A stretch of 6,068 bases of DNA, from NCBI GenBank assembly GCA_905235695.1, contig CAJOMW010000076.1, forward strand, positions 1 to 6,068, read 5' to 3'. This stretch comes from an uncultured Clostridia bacterium (GTDB lineage: Bacteria; Bacillota; Clostridia; Oscillospirales; CAG-382). Below the pieces are notes generated by a model. It was not told where the DNA came from. It searched no databases and was given only the letters and a program-made list of their open reading frames with translations. The position numbers were made by a program, and so were the translations under genes. Positions 5,970 to 6,068 of the stretch are shown here, piece after piece (within the stretch, counting starts at the first letter, position 1; every line of letters starts with the position of its first letter).

Positions 5970-6068
5970 TTTTCTTCTGTTTCATTTAATATTGAGTTTT
6001 TGTCATTTGCATTAGAATTAGAATTGACATTATTTGTTATATCTTCATTTAATATTTGGGAAATTAAA
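5970..6068 (-). other. AT-rich foreign-looking segment with an open minus-strand frame
   Basis: Bases 5971-6068 hold 20 G+C of 98, against 55 of the preceding 100. On the minus strand a frame is open from the window edge (first codon at 6067). Its first 32 codons read as an Asn-rich peptide (9 Asn, eight of them AAT) with LISQILNEDITNN and NSILNETEE. It then runs out of frame through the DUF554 remnant to a stop at 5894-5896. The skewed codon use fits coding DNA from an AT-rich genome, but 32 codons are too few to identify a family. Possible origins are a deletion or insertion junction, horizontally acquired DNA, or a chimeric contig end. Confidence 0.45.
5981..6056. repeat. 13-bp direct repeat pair in the AT-rich end
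   Basis: TTCATTTAATATT occurs at 5981-5993 and again at 6044-6056. The 63-bp period equals 21 codons, so on the minus strand both copies encode ILNE in the same frame. A short TCTAAT tandem lies between them. With only two copies, this may be a protein-level repeat or simple AT-rich coincidence. Confidence 0.5.

Overview
The window looks like chromosomal DNA from a Firmicute of the class Clostridia, with a base composition near 50% GC for almost all of its length. The evidence is a CarD-type RNA polymerase regulator of clostridial form, a long (553 aa) clostridial-type glutamyl-tRNA synthetase, a Gram-positive-style XRE helix-turn-helix, and strong purine-rich Shine-Dalgarno sites before every intact gene. 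The genus cannot be fixed from this sequence.

Layout. A plus-strand carD-like gene (35-544) is followed by two hairpins (553-605) that separate it from a convergent minus-strand gene (611-2185). That gene fuses an N-terminal XRE DNA-binding domain to a complete ADP-ribosylglycohydrolase domain. Its upstream region (2186-2300) is rich in signals: a clear TTGGCA-N17-TACAAT promoter, a 13-bp tandem duplication in the leader, and a nested set of GCAAC/GTTGC dyads that look like an operator. Beyond it lie the terminator (2294-2323) of glnS and then a minus-strand operon that reads gltX (5679 to 4018) then glnS (3994 to 2330), with 23 nt between them. Upstream of gltX on the same strand is the C-terminal part of a DUF554 membrane protein (5705-5969). 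It is damaged by an apparent one-base frameshift and has no 5' part. The last 98 bases are abruptly AT-rich (20 G+C of 98) and unrelated to DUF554.

How it fits together. GltX and GlnS charge tRNA-Glu and tRNA-Gln, so this organism appears able to make Gln-tRNA directly and not only through the GatCAB amidotransferase route usual in Firmicutes. CarD-family proteins bind RNA polymerase and tune promoter opening. The least ordinary gene is the XRE-ADP-ribosylglycohydrolase fusion. Together with the dyads at its promoter, it suggests a self-regulating, possibly ligand-sensing enzyme-regulator. No ADP-ribosyltransferase or toxin partner is visible in the window. The right-hand end should be treated as a suspected rearrangement or assembly junction.
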